From Semisulcospira habei (Eukaryota > Mollusca > Gastropoda > Semisulcospiridae): 64,000 nucleotides of DNA. Below the pieces are notes generated by a model. That model was not told where the DNA came from. It saw only the letters and a program-made list of their open reading frames with translations, and made no database searches. The DNA lies in contig BTPG01000003.1 of the NCBI GenBank assembly GCA_036245525.1, positions 155,055,233 to 155,119,232 on the forward strand, in the 5' to 3' direction. The position numbers and the translations under genes were made by a program. Of this stretch, positions 13,576-24,382 are shown piece by piece (the stretch's first letter is position 1; every line of letters begins with the position of its first letter).

Positions 13576-13690
13576 GGCTTTGTGTCTGATAATTTTGGCG
13601 CCACTCCATGCGCCAAGCTAATCAAGCACTGCCCTTGAAAAATCACGGTCCATCGACGCCTCGCCAGGCGCAACTCTAATCAGACACTAC
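13572..13690. mobile_element. Diverged family A foldback
   Basis: Has GGCGCC..GCGCCAAGCTAATC and CACTGCCCTTGAAAAATCACGGTC, the family A right arm, with a degraded left arm and no clear TTAA ends. Confidence 0.55.
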
Positions 13691-13813
13691 CCCTGAACTA
13701 TCATCGTCGTTCCATCTCTCGCTGTTGGTGTGGGGGCCAACGCATTGCTCTCTTTACACGGACGCCTGCACCAAGCGTCGTAGTACAAAGCGGTCATCCT
13801 CTTCTGTTGACCG

Positions 13814-13960
13814 TTAACGCTTTCACTACTGAGATAAAGTGAACACGATCGAACTGCAAGAGACACAGATAGTGGGGTGTCAGCTGCGAGGGGTTATGAG
13901 GCTCTATGCCTCTTGCTGGCATCACTTTGTATCCGTTTTCCATGGACGACTGGGGTTCTT
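13814..13960. mobile_element. Family B foldback, partial
   Basis: Begins TTAACGCTTTCACTACTGAG and holds GCAAGAGACACAGAT and GGCTCTATGCCTCTTGCTG; the right terminus is unclear. Confidence 0.55.
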
Positions 13961-14012
13961 TGTCGTTATAAAGATATCAGAGACGCAGTCAGGGACAACA
14001 AGGGGCTAATCA

Positions 14013-14014
<2 letters not shown>

Positions 14015-14079
<65 letters not shown>

Positions 14080-14080
14080 T
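14015..14080. repeat. (AAT)n microsatellite
   Basis: 66 bp of AAT repeat, possibly the tail of an old retroelement; no body was recognised. Confidence 0.93.
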
Positions 14081-14449
14081 TTTTTTAATGTGCAAGATTT
14101 CTGGTAGATTGTTATTTTACCCTGAAGAGTACCCACAATGTGCTGACTGACAATTCCAACCGACCTGAAAACATACACCCGGACATTGATCGACTGGACA
14201 CGCCATCTTTGTGCCAAAAATCGGTCAATGCTCACATGATCATGAGCTACAGGAAAACAAATAAAAAACCCACCCAAACACAAACACGAACGGAAAAAAG
14301 GAAAGGACAAATCATCGCATTTGCTTGTTTGTTTGTTGGTTTATTTGTTTGTTGTTTATTTGCTTTTTGTTCGCTTGTTTGTTTGTTTGTTTGTTTTTTG
14401 TTTGTTGGTTTGGTTTGGTTCGGTTTTTGGGAGCTGGATTTTTCTTTCC

Positions 14450-14480
<31 letters not shown>

Positions 14481-15933
14481 TTTTGGGGGGAGGGAGGGGT
14501 GGAGGGTGCACCTTTGTTACTATTGTTGTATGTTTTTTTTTTTTTTGTTGTTGTTTTTTTGTGTTTTTTTTACGTGGCTTCATTGTTTGCCTGCTGCAGA
14601 TTTCAATGAAGAAAATATAAACGTGACTAATGTGAAGTGAAACTCAATGACGCTGAACTCAATGAACTCCGGGAAGACTTCTGAAGAGGACGGGTGGAGC
14701 GTATAATATGGGTCTTTCCGGCCGCGTACGGGCCTTTCCGACCGCAGAGATCCCATCTTGACCAAACTGAACGTAACTGAACCCAATGAGGGCTGAAAAA
14801 AAAAAAAGAGCTTTCGGCCGCTAAACCAGGACTCCCGAACTGGTGACCCTTTTCGTTAATACGCACCAATACATTTCTGAATGAGAACAAGGAAGTCTTG
14901 CCTCCCAGTCCCACCCTAACTCCATTAGCCACCGTCTTCTCTCCCCGGCAATGACAGTCAAATAACATATTTACACACCCATGCCAGTTGCAAGTGGCAT
15001 GGATTCTCATGAGCCCTTGGATTCGCAGGGGCTCACGAGAATCTATGACTCTTGCTGGCGGTCAATTTATATCTGTCATTTTTAGACGGAGGAAGACACA
15101 GTTCTGACGGACTTTACTAAGAAACCGGACTTTTCAGAACTGGTGACAGTTGTAACAGGGCTCTGTGTACGGAGCTTTCTGGACTGCGCATTAAGACAAA
15201 GGTGACCACGTCCGGCTTTGGCTGCATGTCCCATGATGACCTCCCGTATGAAGAATGCCGGGTGTGGGACATATACAGTAGGCCTGTAGACTTTGTTTGA
15301 CGGTCTTGTTGATCAAGAAGAGACCGAAAGTGTACTTTGACACACGAAAAATCCAATAAAGCAAAAGAAATCAAAAGAAAAAAGAACGAAAGAAAAACAA
15401 ACCAAACCAAACCAATCAAACCAAACCAAACAAAAGAAAAGAAACAAAACAAAACAAAACAACACAAAACAAAATAACAAAATAAAGCAAAATCGGGTGG
15501 AGTGTGTGTGTGTGTGGGGGGGGGGGGTCCTAGGCGTTCCGGATTCCCCCCCCCCCACCCCACCCCACCCCCCACCCCCACAACCACAAATTCTTTAAAA
15601 TGCTATATCAAAGTCCCTTTGTGAGTAATCCGGACCACCACCACCACCCCCCCCCCCCCCCACCCCAAATCCAATCCGACAATCCAATCAAAACAAAACA
15701 CAAAAAGAAACAAAACAAAAAGAAGAAGAAAACAAAACTAAAGAAGAAAGCATCACCACTATCGCCATCACCACCAACAATAACATATAATAGCATTTCT
15801 GGACACTAGCTTTGTAAGCGAGCGCAAACATCGGTGAACACTTGACGACGTATACCTCTTGCAAGTAAATTGAATTTGGAGAAGAACTCACCGAGCTAAC
15901 AGAACATGGCCCGAGCACCCATTGCTAACTGGG
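14081..15933. other. Low-complexity intergenic stretch
   Basis: No gene. Contains GTTT-type repeats (14324-14400), (TTTA)n at 14450-14482, T runs, AAACC-type repeats (15395-15480) and G and C homopolymers (15517-15565, 15648-15662). A family B hairpin remnant with CTCATGAGCCC and TCTATGACTCTTGC lies at 14992-15070. Long frames here encode only low-complexity Phe/Leu/Cys or Lys/Asn. Confidence 0.6.
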
Positions 15934-16147
15934 TTAACTCATTCAGCCCGGCGCATGTATTTCCCAAATCTTGGAGGCGTCATCTAACGACTATACATCT
16001 GTTGCAGGAGATGGATCGACCATGATAATTCAAGGGCAGTGCAAGATTAGCTTGGCGCCGACAGGCGCCAAGCTAATCTGGCACTACCCTTGAATTATCA
16101 TAGTCGACCCATCTCCTGCTGTAGTGCGTCAGAACTAAATGGGTTAA
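15934..16147. mobile_element. TTAA foldback, family A, intact ends
   Basis: TTAA at 15934-15937 and 16144-16147. Ends CTCATTCAGCCCGGCGCA and the inverted, diverged ACTAAATGGG. Central near-perfect hairpin AGATTAGCTTGGCGCC / GGCGCCAAGCTAATCT with a 4-base GACA loop. The left arm has an extra ~50 bp (ATCTAACGACTAT) that makes orientation readable. Confidence 0.85.
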
Positions 16148-16236
16148 TGACAAGACAATGCGATTTTATTATGTCAAGTGGATGAGCGGTCTCTAGATAA
16201 CGTTTCCACCATTCCGGACCTTTATTAGATGACTTC

Positions 16237-16320
16237 TGTCGCTCCAAGGAAGCAAAAGGTCACTTGGCCGACTTCGTCCGCAGACGGCCCGCGCACTACA
16301 GTGACCTTTTGCGAACTGGG
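16237..16320. repeat. Family E hairpin
   Basis: AGCAAAAGGTCACTTGGCCGA and CAGTGACCTTTTGC flank a GGCCCGCGCAC core. The same core recurs at 19998, 24541, 25255, 26220, 44310 and elsewhere. Confidence 0.65.
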
Positions 16321-16373
16321 CTGCCGGGCTGCTGACACTTTTAAAGCGTGGCCGAGCATATCGGTACTGGCGA

Positions 16374-16504
16374 AACCAACCAACCAAACCAACCAACCAA
16401 CCAACCAGCCAACCAACCAGCCAACCAACAAACAAATAAACAAACAAACAAACAAACAAACACGCACTTAAATAGTTATATAAACAAACAAACAAACAAA
16501 TAAA
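16374..16504. repeat. (CCAA)n and (CAAA)n repeats
   Basis: CCAACCAA repeats to ~16430 then CAAA repeats in two blocks. Confidence 0.9.
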
Positions 16505-16864
16505 CATTTTTTCTTCACTGCACGGCTTTACTAACGGCACCGTATTCAGAAGATAAGTAGACCGCTACATCACGTGTAAAAAAGTGTTTTCATGGAAATG
16601 TAAAAGTAAGTTTCTGAATTAGTACAAGGAAGTCTTGCCTCCAATTCCCACCCTAACTCCGTCAGACACCCTTTTTCTGCCAATGAGAGTTGAGCACACG
16701 TACGCCAGCAGGTACCGTGCGTTGTTAACTCGGTTAGTTAAAGCGATCTGCTCCAATGACCGTGGCAGGCTTTGATTGCTAAAAAAAAAATTAAAAAATA
16801 AAAGAGTTATATTACACTTCGCATGAGTTTCATCGACCGTGAGGGGGGAAAGAGTATCGCCTGA

Positions 16865-17035
16865 TTAACCCATAAAGCCATGACACGAAACGGAAGGACG
16901 TAGATCGATCATGGCGGTTCAAGGGTGGTGTCAGATTAGCTTGGCGCCTACAAGCTATTCTGACATCACCCTAGAACTATCACGGTCGATCTGTCTCCAG
17001 AACTGTGACGTAGTCCCCTCAAGGGATATCTAGAA
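16865..17035. mobile_element. Family A foldback, central deletion
   Basis: TTAACCCATAAAGCC start, GGTTCAAGGGTGGTGTCAG and TGACATCACCCTAGAAC arms, and AGATTAGCTTGGCGCC followed at once by ACAAGCTATTCTG: one GGCGCC copy of the centre is lost. Confidence 0.65.
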
Positions 17036-17060
17036 CAAAATTGGTAACTTCATCCTCAGA

Positions 17061-17199
17061 GCTAGCTGGATGGCTCAGATTGCAAAGCGTTCGACTCGCG
17101 TCCGGAAGGTCGTTGGTTCCAGCCCAGCTGGGGTCAAAATTTGTTCAGACCCCACTCGGTGCCTCGTCTTTGAAATCACTTTCGTGGAGTGCTGAAAAC
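17061..17199 (+). mobile_element. tRNA-derived SINE, family 2, copy a
   Basis: Head GCTAGCTGGATGGCTCAGA with an A-box-like TGGCTCAGATTG and B-box-like GGTTCCAGCCC at 17114-17124. The body reads CGGTGCCTCGTCTTTGAAAT then TTCGTGG. A second copy lies at 19155-19313. A family B element begins directly at its 3' end. Confidence 0.75.
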
Positions 17200-17415
17200 A
17201 TAAACCCGTTCAGTGACAGCCGACGCAGGCTGTATTTCTGCAGTCTTCGTTAATACAAGACACCAAAAAAGAGATGTCCCAGGAAACACGGATTCAAAGT
17301 GGTGTCAGTAAGAGGCATAGATCCTCATGAGCCCCCGCAACTGCGGGGGCTCATGAGGATCCATACCTCTTGCAGTTGGGTGGTGTTCACATTTTCTCGG
17401 CCCTGAACGGATTAA
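17200..17415. mobile_element. TTAA foldback, family B
   Basis: Left end ATAA-ACCCGTTCAGTGACAG, right end CCCTGAACGGATTAA (TTAA 17412-17415). Central hairpin: AAGAGGCATAGATCCTCATG, CCCCCGCAACTGCGGGGG, CATGAGGATCCATACCTCTT. Confidence 0.8.
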
Positions 17416-17436
17416 GCGTTCATCTTTTTAAAGCGA

Positions 17437-17640
17437 CATGCTACAAATAGTAAATGGTTGATAGTTAGCAAGATCTCCTTTATAAATGTTCTTTAATGTC
17501 TCAAAATAACGCTGGACAAAAGAGACAGCTGAAATTATGAAGTCTGGACGTCTTAAAATGAAAAAACTCTTTTCCACCGAGACCCTTATACATAGGAGGG
17601 TTCCTTCCGCTACGCTCACAAGGCAGCGGGAAGCCCCTAG
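17437..17640 (+). repeat. Dispersed repeat Q, copy 1
   Basis: Shares AAATTATGAAGT, GACGTCTTAAAATGAA, TATACATAGGAGGGTTCC and GCTCACAAGG..AGCGG with 18640-18800, 22500-22790 and (inverted) 26395-26530. Probably a non-autonomous DNA transposon; ends undefined. Confidence 0.6.
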
Positions 17641-17831
17641 TACGCGTGTCTTCTCACGGGATTGCGATAAGAAGTGCAGAAAAAGAAAAGTCTTAGTTGA
17701 GGCAAGACAGCATTGATAACCAGTTGTATGGATGAATCTGAGTAATCAAAGCCTTCGTACAGCATTGGTGTAAGACGTACTGAAAAACATTTACTCACAA
17801 ACCAGATAGGTGAGGCTAGCGCTGGCAGAAT

Positions 17832-17941
17832 TGTATGCAAACCAAGGGGAATCACAGCGCTGGACAGACAACAGTTAGATCCCCTGCAGGGGATCTAACT
17901 GTTGTCTGTCCAGCGCTGTGATTCCCCTTGGTTTGCATACA
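17832..17941. repeat. Perfect 110-bp palindrome
   Basis: Two 55-bp arms, complementary without a mismatch and with no spacer, centred between 17886 and 17887 on CCCCTGCAGGGG. Outer ends TGTATGCAAACC and GGTTTGCATACA. Pairing stops at 17831/17942. No second copy was seen in the window. Confidence 0.95.
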
Positions 17942-18205
17942 TGAAAAACATTTATAAAAAAGGTATAGCCGGTAGGCTTTATTGAGTTATGTTATTCCTG
18001 TAGCGTGCTCGGCAACACCTGCTGTCTAAACTTACCTTGTTACACTGAAAAGGAAGGTGGACCGACTAACCATAACAGCAAAAAGGGTGGTGCAAAAAAT
18101 ATATTGGCGCCTTAAAGGGACCTGTTATATGCAATAAAGGGTAAATAGTTCGCAATATTATCTTCTTAGCATGCCTTACAATAATGTTGAACAAAATGGA
18201 TGGCA

Positions 18206-18366
18206 TTAACCCATTCAGCCCTGACGCACTACAGCCTGTCGGCGCCAAGCTAATCTGGCACTACCCTTGAATTATCATGGTTGATCCATCTCCTGCAACA
18301 TGCGCATAGTCGTTAGATGACGCCTCCAAAATTTGGGAAATACGTGCTCCGGGCTGAATGAGTTAA
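18206..18366. mobile_element. Family A foldback, one arm deleted
   Basis: TTAA at 18206-18209 and 18363-18366. It is in the opposite orientation to the copy at 15934 (ATAGTCGTTAGATGACG on the right). The left arm between CACTACAG and CCTGTCGGCGCC is missing. Confidence 0.8.
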
Positions 18367-18378
18367 ATTTATAAAGAG

Positions 18379-18617
18379 AAGAACCCAACGAAGAAAGAAA
18401 CACGCTTAGAAAGACAGTCACATAACCACACAATAACATATACTGACGTGCAAAAGAAAAACGACATTTCTGTAATCATTGGAAACACTAAAGTGCTTCT
18501 GATGATTCCAAACATGTCGCATTTCTTTTGCTCGCCAGTATACAGTACAATTTATTTAGAACTGTCTTTTCTGACTGTCTCTTCTAAGCGTGTTTCTTTC
18601 TTCGTTGGGTTCCTCTC
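18379..18617. repeat. Nested palindromes (family N outside, J inside)
   Basis: Outer arms GAACCCAACGAAGAAAGAAA and its complement at 18583-18606 bracket a separate inverted repeat at 18447-18542 (GCAAAAGAAAAACGACATTT against ATGTCGCATTTCTTTTGC). Family J recurs at 22194-22285 and 27685-27770; family N recurs at 34296-34441. Confidence 0.8.
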
Positions 18618-18639
18618 TTGCATTTTGCATGCTTGGCAG

Positions 18640-18800
18640 TCACCTTTTTCTCTGGATTTTAAAATTTATGAAGTTTGAACGTCCTAACACGAAAGACTTT
18701 TCTGCTGCTCTTCTCCTTTGTACGTCAGAGTTTTCCGCTACAGTACTCACAATGGGGCAGCAGAGAAACTCTGTTACTGACGTGTGCCATAACACATGGG
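18640..18800 (+). repeat. Dispersed repeat Q, copy 2
   Basis: AAATTTATGAAGTTTGAACG, CTTTTCTGCTGCTCTTCTCC and GCTACAGTACTCACAATGGGG match repeat Q. Followed by short imperfect AAAAGTCTTAGTTTAGA repeats to 18910. Confidence 0.6.
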
Positions 18801-19154
18801 TTGAAAAGTCTTAGTTTTGAAAAGTCTTGGTCAAGAAAAGTCTCAGTTTAGAAATGTCTGAGTCTAGAAAAGTCTCAGTTTAGACTAGTAGAAAAGTCTT
18901 AGTTTAGACAACATCAATACTCTGTTTGTATCAGCGTATTTTAAACAGCCCAATAAGCAAAAGACTCTCGGGATGACGTTGCTTTCTTGGCAATACAACT
19001 CCCACCCACCCCCATCGACACTCTCCTCCCCCTCCCTCCCCCACCCCCCACCCCCCACACACCTCCCCGCCCCTTCTACCACCTGAGATCTTGGGAATTT
19101 TCCTCTAGGATCTTCACCACGGGGATCTGCACCACGGCGGCAGATCCTATAGGA

Positions 19155-19313
19155 CAACTCATAAGCTCAAAAGCTCATGTGATAGAGCGTTCGACTCTCC
19201 GTCTAAAAGGGCGCGGGTTTGAAGCCAGATGGGTCACAATAATTATGCTGTCAGACCTTATTCGGTGCCCTGTCTTTGAAATCAGCTTCGTGGTGGACAA
19301 AAGACGTTAAGGC
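19155..19313 (+). mobile_element. tRNA-derived SINE, family 2, copy b
   Basis: GCTCATGTGATAGAGCGTTC and the B-box-like GGTTTGAAGCC, then TTCGGTGCCCTGTCTTTGAA and a 3' end GACAAAAGACGTTAA. Same family as 17061-17199 and again followed directly by a family B element. Confidence 0.75.
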
Positions 19314-19631
19314 TTAACTCCTTCACTGCCGAGAAAACTTAACGACAGCCCCGCAACTGCAAGAGGTATAAATCCTCATAAGCCCCCCATTCGCCTCTTG
19401 CTGCGACCAATTTGTGTCCATGTTCCTTGGATTGTTGTGGCTTTTGGTCGTTGAACGAGCCAAGATTTCAGGAACAAAATATGCGTCCAGATGCGGGGGC
19501 TCATGAGGATCTATGCCTTTTGCCGAGACCAATTTGTTTCTATGTCCCTAGGACGGTTGTAGCTTTTGGTTGTTGAATGAACACAGATTTCAGAAACAAA
19601 AATATGCGTCCAGCGGCAGTGAAGGCGTTAA
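19314..19631. mobile_element. TTAA foldback, family B, internally duplicated
   Basis: TTAA at 19314-19317 and 19628-19631; ends CTCCTTCACTGCC and GGCAGTGAAGGCG. The segment from GAGACCAATTTG through AACAAAAATATGCGTCCAG is present twice in tandem, so the element is ~100 bp longer than its relatives. Confidence 0.8.
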
Positions 19632-19963
19632 ACGTTTAATGCTTAGTGCTTCTGGATCTCTTCCTCTCTACAAGAACAAAATATCCTTGACTGAAGTAGA
19701 CCGATACTACTTGATGACATCCCCGGCTAAAACAGACGTAGGTCAAACATTGCGGCACGGACTTTAAACGGCATTTCGTGGATGCATCCAGTTTGCTCCA
19801 TCTTCAAAAGGCGTATACTTTTATGAGTAGCTGTAGCCGCATCGGCTCATGAGAATACATATTATTATGCTCGCAAGCAGTTGCCTCATAGCTGGAGGTA
19901 CTTATCCGGTACCAACAGTATGATTGATCGAGCTACGAGGACGCCGTATGAAGCATCCCTAGT

Positions 19964-20066
19964 AGCAAAACGTCTTCGAGCCCATGACGGCCGCAGTGAG
20001 CCCGCGCACGGCCGTGCGCGGGCCCACTGCGGCCGTCGAGGGCCCGAGGACCATTGCTTACTGAGC
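19964..20066. repeat. Family E hairpin
   Basis: Centre GCCCGCGCACGGCCGTGCGC is part of a perfect palindrome; arms GACGGCCGCAGTG / CACTGCGGCCGTC and outer GCAAAACGTC / GGACCATTGC. Confidence 0.75.
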
Positions 20067-20842
20067 TAGTCCGCGGCGCTCTGGTGAAACTGTCTCTCAG
20101 TTTTGCTATGTAGTGAACGCGCCGTGTCCTCTTACAATAAAGGGGCGCAACCTACCGAGCTTCCATACTATAAAGGGGCACAACCTTCTGCCTTTGACCT
20201 GATCCTGATGTATAGACCCCAGCTCTACAGTCGTTCACGACTACGCGTTTGTGTCATGTGCTGACTGGATGCACGTTCAGTCAGAGCAGAGTCATCATCG
20301 GCACCGTGTCCGGAACTAAAGAGGTCGCCGCTTACTCACCTACAGGCTCTGCCGGTTCAGGAGAGTGAACACCACACCGCTGGTTGCCTACCTCTATTCG
20401 CTACCTCTGATCAGAGGCAGCAAATCGACTGAGGCAGACAACCAGTGTCACAGTGACTGAACACTTGAGGGATGACGTTGCTACGGCATAGTGATCTGTC
20501 AAGTTCTGTCATTAAATTAGGCGCGCGTAGGCTGTTCCCATAGCACACCCGCAGTCATCATCATTAATGCAGTCACGATCGTCAACGCCGACAAAACTTT
20601 TAGGGGCTCTCTCTCTCTCGTCAGTCCGCGGACTTTTTGATCACTGGGTATAGCAGACAAACGCAAGCCATAATATAAATAGAGAGCACTTCGCCGGCAC
20701 CCACACTACTAAATTTAAAATAATAAAAAAAAATATTTAAAAAAGTAAAATATGGCCCAGCAGATCATGCAAGGCATGTTATCTGGTTGTCATGTCGCAT
20801 TCCTAACAAATAAACAACTTTTTATTTCCTACGCCGGCCGGG
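20067..20842. other. Intergenic, no gene seen
   Basis: Unique-looking sequence with a short direct repeat TATAAAGGGGC..CAACCT (20136-20192). No supported coding region. Confidence 0.5.
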
Positions 20843-20935
20843 ATGTAGAAAAGCCCATCGGGCTGACGCCGCAGCAGTCGGCCCGCTCACGGATGTGCGC
20901 AGGCCGACTGCGGCGGCGTCAGCCCGATGGTCTTT
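20843..20935. repeat. Family E-like hairpin
   Basis: CCATCGGGCTGACGCCGC and GCGGCGTCAGCCCGATGG arms of more than 30 bp around a GGCCCGCTCAC core. An open frame through the hairpin is incidental. Confidence 0.75.
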
Positions 20936-21564
20936 TTCGTACTGAGAGTATAGGCTGTGATAAACATAAACGTCTCATTTATGCAGCATCGCATACCGGT
21001 GATAAAGGACGTCATCTCCGCAGGCGGAAGCAAACACACACGCGAAACACGAAGTATGCAGTTGCCGGGTGTCAGTTACAGCTGTCAATCATAAGGTTCG
21101 CTTCCTCTTTAATTCTGAACCTGACTTAGGATTCAAATCAGTGACAATGCCAGCGAAAGTTTGGCGGGGGCTGTCACACCTATTATTTTACGCCGGGGAT
21201 TTAGTCTGGCGGAACGAAGTCAGTGCGCATAACCTTCGCGGCACGACTGTGTACGCGATCGTCCCCGCCCACACACTTGAGTAAAGAAATCCGTTTTCAC
21301 GATGCCGTTCACGGCCCCAGTGGCCGGCATTGAACCTTTTTTTTTTTTTTTTTTTTTGGTCACTTTCGAACAGAAGACATTTTTTTATACTACTGTGCAT
21401 TAGTGAAAGTCAACCATTAGGAGAAATAATTACTTTGCAATATTGAAAAACAGCACCCAGAAGAAGTAACCACTAAATGTCCGAGCTACAGTATCCAGTA
21501 CAGCGAATCGGCAATAATAACAGGCGATTTCCGAAAATCAAAAATAGGTCAGAATTGCACGAAT

Positions 21565-21650
21565 TTCGACGAAAATAGTTGATTAAAAGCCCGGACAAAC
21601 ATGCGGTATTGCATGTTTGTCAGGGCTTTTAATCCACTGTTTTCGTCGAA
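21565..21650. repeat. Hairpin with ~40-bp arms
   Basis: TTCGACGAAAATAGTTGATT..GGACAAACATGC against GCATGTTTGTCAGGGCTTTT..GTTTTCGTCGAA. Single copy in the window. Confidence 0.8.
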
Positions 21651-21689
21651 GGACGTGGAATCAGTTCTGAACAACTTCTACTCAGTTCC

Positions 21690-22400
21690 GACCAGCGTCT
21701 GTTTCTGCCCATTGCTGATAGACGGTGAACAAAAGAAACAGAAGAAATAAGTACTGTACATCACTGGAAGACAGTGTATATAGAAGAAATAAGTATGATA
21801 CAATACTGAAAGACAGTGTATGTAGAAGAAATGAGTACATCACTGGAAGACAGTGTATATAGAAGAAATAAGCACGATACATCAAGTTACTACTGGAAGA
21901 CAGTGTATAGAAGAAAACGTTACTGTACACAGAGAATTCTATACAATATATAGTATCCCTGCTGTATTGTGACATTACTGGAAGACATTGTTTGGAAGGA
22001 ATAAGTACTGTATATCACTGGAGTACAGTCAGGTTAAACTGAAGAAGAAATAACTACTAACTGCTAATAGCGAATAAAAGAAATAACTACTGTAGGCTAT
22101 GCTACTTGAAGACAGCGAAACAAACAAGTACTACATTACTGGAAGACAGCAAATGGATGAAATTAGCACTGTATGCTATACTTACGAGCAATGGAAATAC
22201 GACATTTTTCGAATCATCGAAAGCACAAAAGTGGTTCCGATAATTCCAAAAATGTCGCATTTCTTTTGCTTGTCAGCATACATTACTGTCAGACAGCGAA
22301 TAGAAAAGCAATAACTACTGTGGGCTACATCACTGGAAGACAGCAAATATAAATAAATACTGTACATGATAAGACAGTGAATGGAAGAAAAAATATGTCG
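21690..22400. repeat. ~40-bp minisatellite with inserted hairpin J
   Basis: Imperfect units of CACTGGAAGACAGTGTATAT plus AGAAGAAATAAGTACTGTA, at least ten copies. A family J hairpin (22194-22285) interrupts the array. Confidence 0.8.
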
Positions 22401-22404
22401 TACA

Positions 22405-22497
22405 CTAATCCTTCGGATATCCGGTAGCGCTTTTTGTCGCGGTGATTCCTGCTGGAATCACCATGTCAAAAAGCGCTACTGAAATCCAAAGGGTTAA
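22405..22497. mobile_element. TTAA foldback, family C
   Basis: Ends CTAATCCTTCGG and CCAAAGGGTTAA, centre GTGATTCCTGCTGGAATCAC, arms GTAGCGCTTTTTGTCGCG / TGTCAAAAAGCGCTAC. About 93 bp. Confidence 0.75.
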
Positions 22498-22499
22498 AG

Positions 22500-22790
22500 C
22501 GACATACTACGGGCACTGAAGGGTTAATACTTCGTAATTTCTCCTTTAAAAATGTGTTTAGTATATCTCACAATAATGCGGGACAAAAGGGCGAACTTAA
22601 ATTATGAAATTTAAATGTCGTGAAATGAACGACGTTTCTGCTCTCTTCTCCTTTATACGCAGGAGAGTTCCTACCGATGCGCTCAAAGGGCAGTGGAAAA
22701 ACCTCTGATACGTGGATTGTGGAGGGGGAAAAAAATGGTATAAAATCTTAGCTGAAGCAAGAAATTTAGCAATAAAAGCCAGCCATAGAG
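22500..22790 (+). repeat. Dispersed repeat Q, copy 3
   Basis: AAATTATGAAATTTAAATGT, CTGCTCTCTTCTCCTTTATA, CAGGAGAGTTCC, CTCTGATACGTGG. Longest copy of Q here. Confidence 0.65.
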
Positions 22791-22896
22791 CAGATCGCTT
22801 TATTACACTGCGGCAATGTGAAGAAGCCTCATTTCTCTAACTAAGCCAGTGATACCGTCGGCTTATTTCACACATATAGCCCGCAGGTGCTGCCGA

Positions 22897-23158
22897 TGTA
22901 TTATAAGCTATTGGTAGCAGGGGTTTGCTACACGGACACTTGTAGGCCTGAGGGAGGCCAAAGGAACCATTGTACCCCTCAGGCCTGAGGGGTACAATGG
23001 TTCCTTTGACCTCCCTCAGGTCTACAAGGGTCTGTGCAGCAATCCCCTGCTACCAATAACGTATTTGTTTTCATTCCTCCACAATTTTCGTAAAAGAAAT
23101 CAAGAAGAAATCTTCAGACCTGGATCACGCCAGACATGACTGAGGTAAAAGGAATATT
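22897..23158 (+). mobile_element. Family F hairpin with 3' flank
   Basis: Near-perfect hairpin GGTACAATGGTTCCTTTG centre with arms to TAGCAGGGGTTTGCTACACG / CAATCCCCTGCTACCAATAA. The flank GTATTTGTTTTCATTCCTCC to CATGACTGAGG is shared with 23159-24382 and 27976-28560. Confidence 0.75.
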
Positions 23159-24382
23159 ATAAGTTATTGGTCGGAGGGGTTCGCTACACGGACCTTTGTA
23201 GGCCTGAGGGAGGTCAAAGGAATTGCCTCGGTTGCTGACCTCCCGAAGGTCTACAAGGGTCCGTGCAGCGAACCCTTCCGACCAATAACGTATTTGTTTT
23301 CATTCCTCCACTATTTTTGTAAAAGAAATCAAGAAGACATCTTCCGACCTGGATCACGCTAGACATGACTGACGTCAAAGGAATATACATTTATACATAA
23401 TAGGATTATGACGTAATTTAAAATATTTCATGACGTTGCCGTCTCCAGTACTGATTGTGCTTGGTGTTTCGTACAACACTAAGTAACTTTGTACTTTAGA
23501 ACTTTGGTGATCATTTATAGAACAAAACTGGCATCCAAGATGCATCATAGAGAGGGCTACAAAACGTCCGCCACATGGTACGGTTTGTGCTAAAGTGACT
23601 GGTCTTGTGACGTAGGGAGGCCGAAAACAAACATTTATACATAATAGACTTATGACGTAGTTTAAAATATTTTCACGACGTTGCCATCGCCAGTAGTGTG
23701 CTTGCTGTTTCGGAACAACACTAAGTAACTTTTTACTTTAGAACGTTTTGATGATCTTTATAAAACAAAACTCGCATCGAAGATGCGTCACAAAGAGGGC
23801 TACAAGAAGATCGCCATTTTTCGCTACAAGGGTTTTTGTAGCTCGGTCATGTCATACAGTTTACGCTAAAGGGATTCGTCGTGTGACGTAGAGATGAAAA
23901 CAAAATAAATTGTTTTCCTCACTACGTCACACGATCAGTCACTTTAGCGCAAACCGTACCATGTGACCCTGATATAAAAAACCCTGTAGCGAAAAATGAG
24001 CGGACGTTTTGTAGCCCTCTCGATGACGCATCTTGGATGTCAGTTTTGTTCTATAAAAGATCGCCAAACGTTCTAAAGTACACAGTTACGTAGTGTTGTT
24101 CGAAACAACAAGCACACTCAGTACTGGAGACGGCAACGTCATGACATATTTTAAATTACGTCATAAGTCTATTATGTATAAATGTATATTCCTTTGGTGG
24201 AGGAATGAAAACAAATACGTTATTGGTCGGAGGGGTTCGCTGCACGGACCCTTGTAGGCCTTCGGGAGATCAAAGGAATCATTGTACCCCTCAGGCCTTC
24301 GGGGTACGGTTACAATGATTCCTTTGACCTCCCTCAGGCCTACAAAGGTCCGTGTAGCGAACCCCTCCGACCAATAACTTAT
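23159..24382. mobile_element. 1.22-kb foldback transposon
   Basis: Begins ATAAGTTATTGGTCGGAGGG and ends with its exact complement; the terminal inverted repeats are identical for at least 65 bp. Order inside: F hairpin, linker, arm X (23386-23630), a second X (23631-23905), inverted X (23906-24193), inverted linker and F hairpin. The X arms share TTATACATAATAG, CAACACTAAGTAACTTT and GTGACGTAG. No open frame for a transposase. Target duplication uncertain. Confidence 0.8.

Noticed and set aside
14140..14640. Membrane-protein-like frame
   Set aside because: Hydrophobic residues come from GTTT and TTTA low-complexity DNA; three overlapping frames look alike.
17061..17140. A tRNA gene on the plus strand
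   Set aside because: The head is diverged, and the 70 bp after the B box recur at 19230-19300, so it is a SINE.
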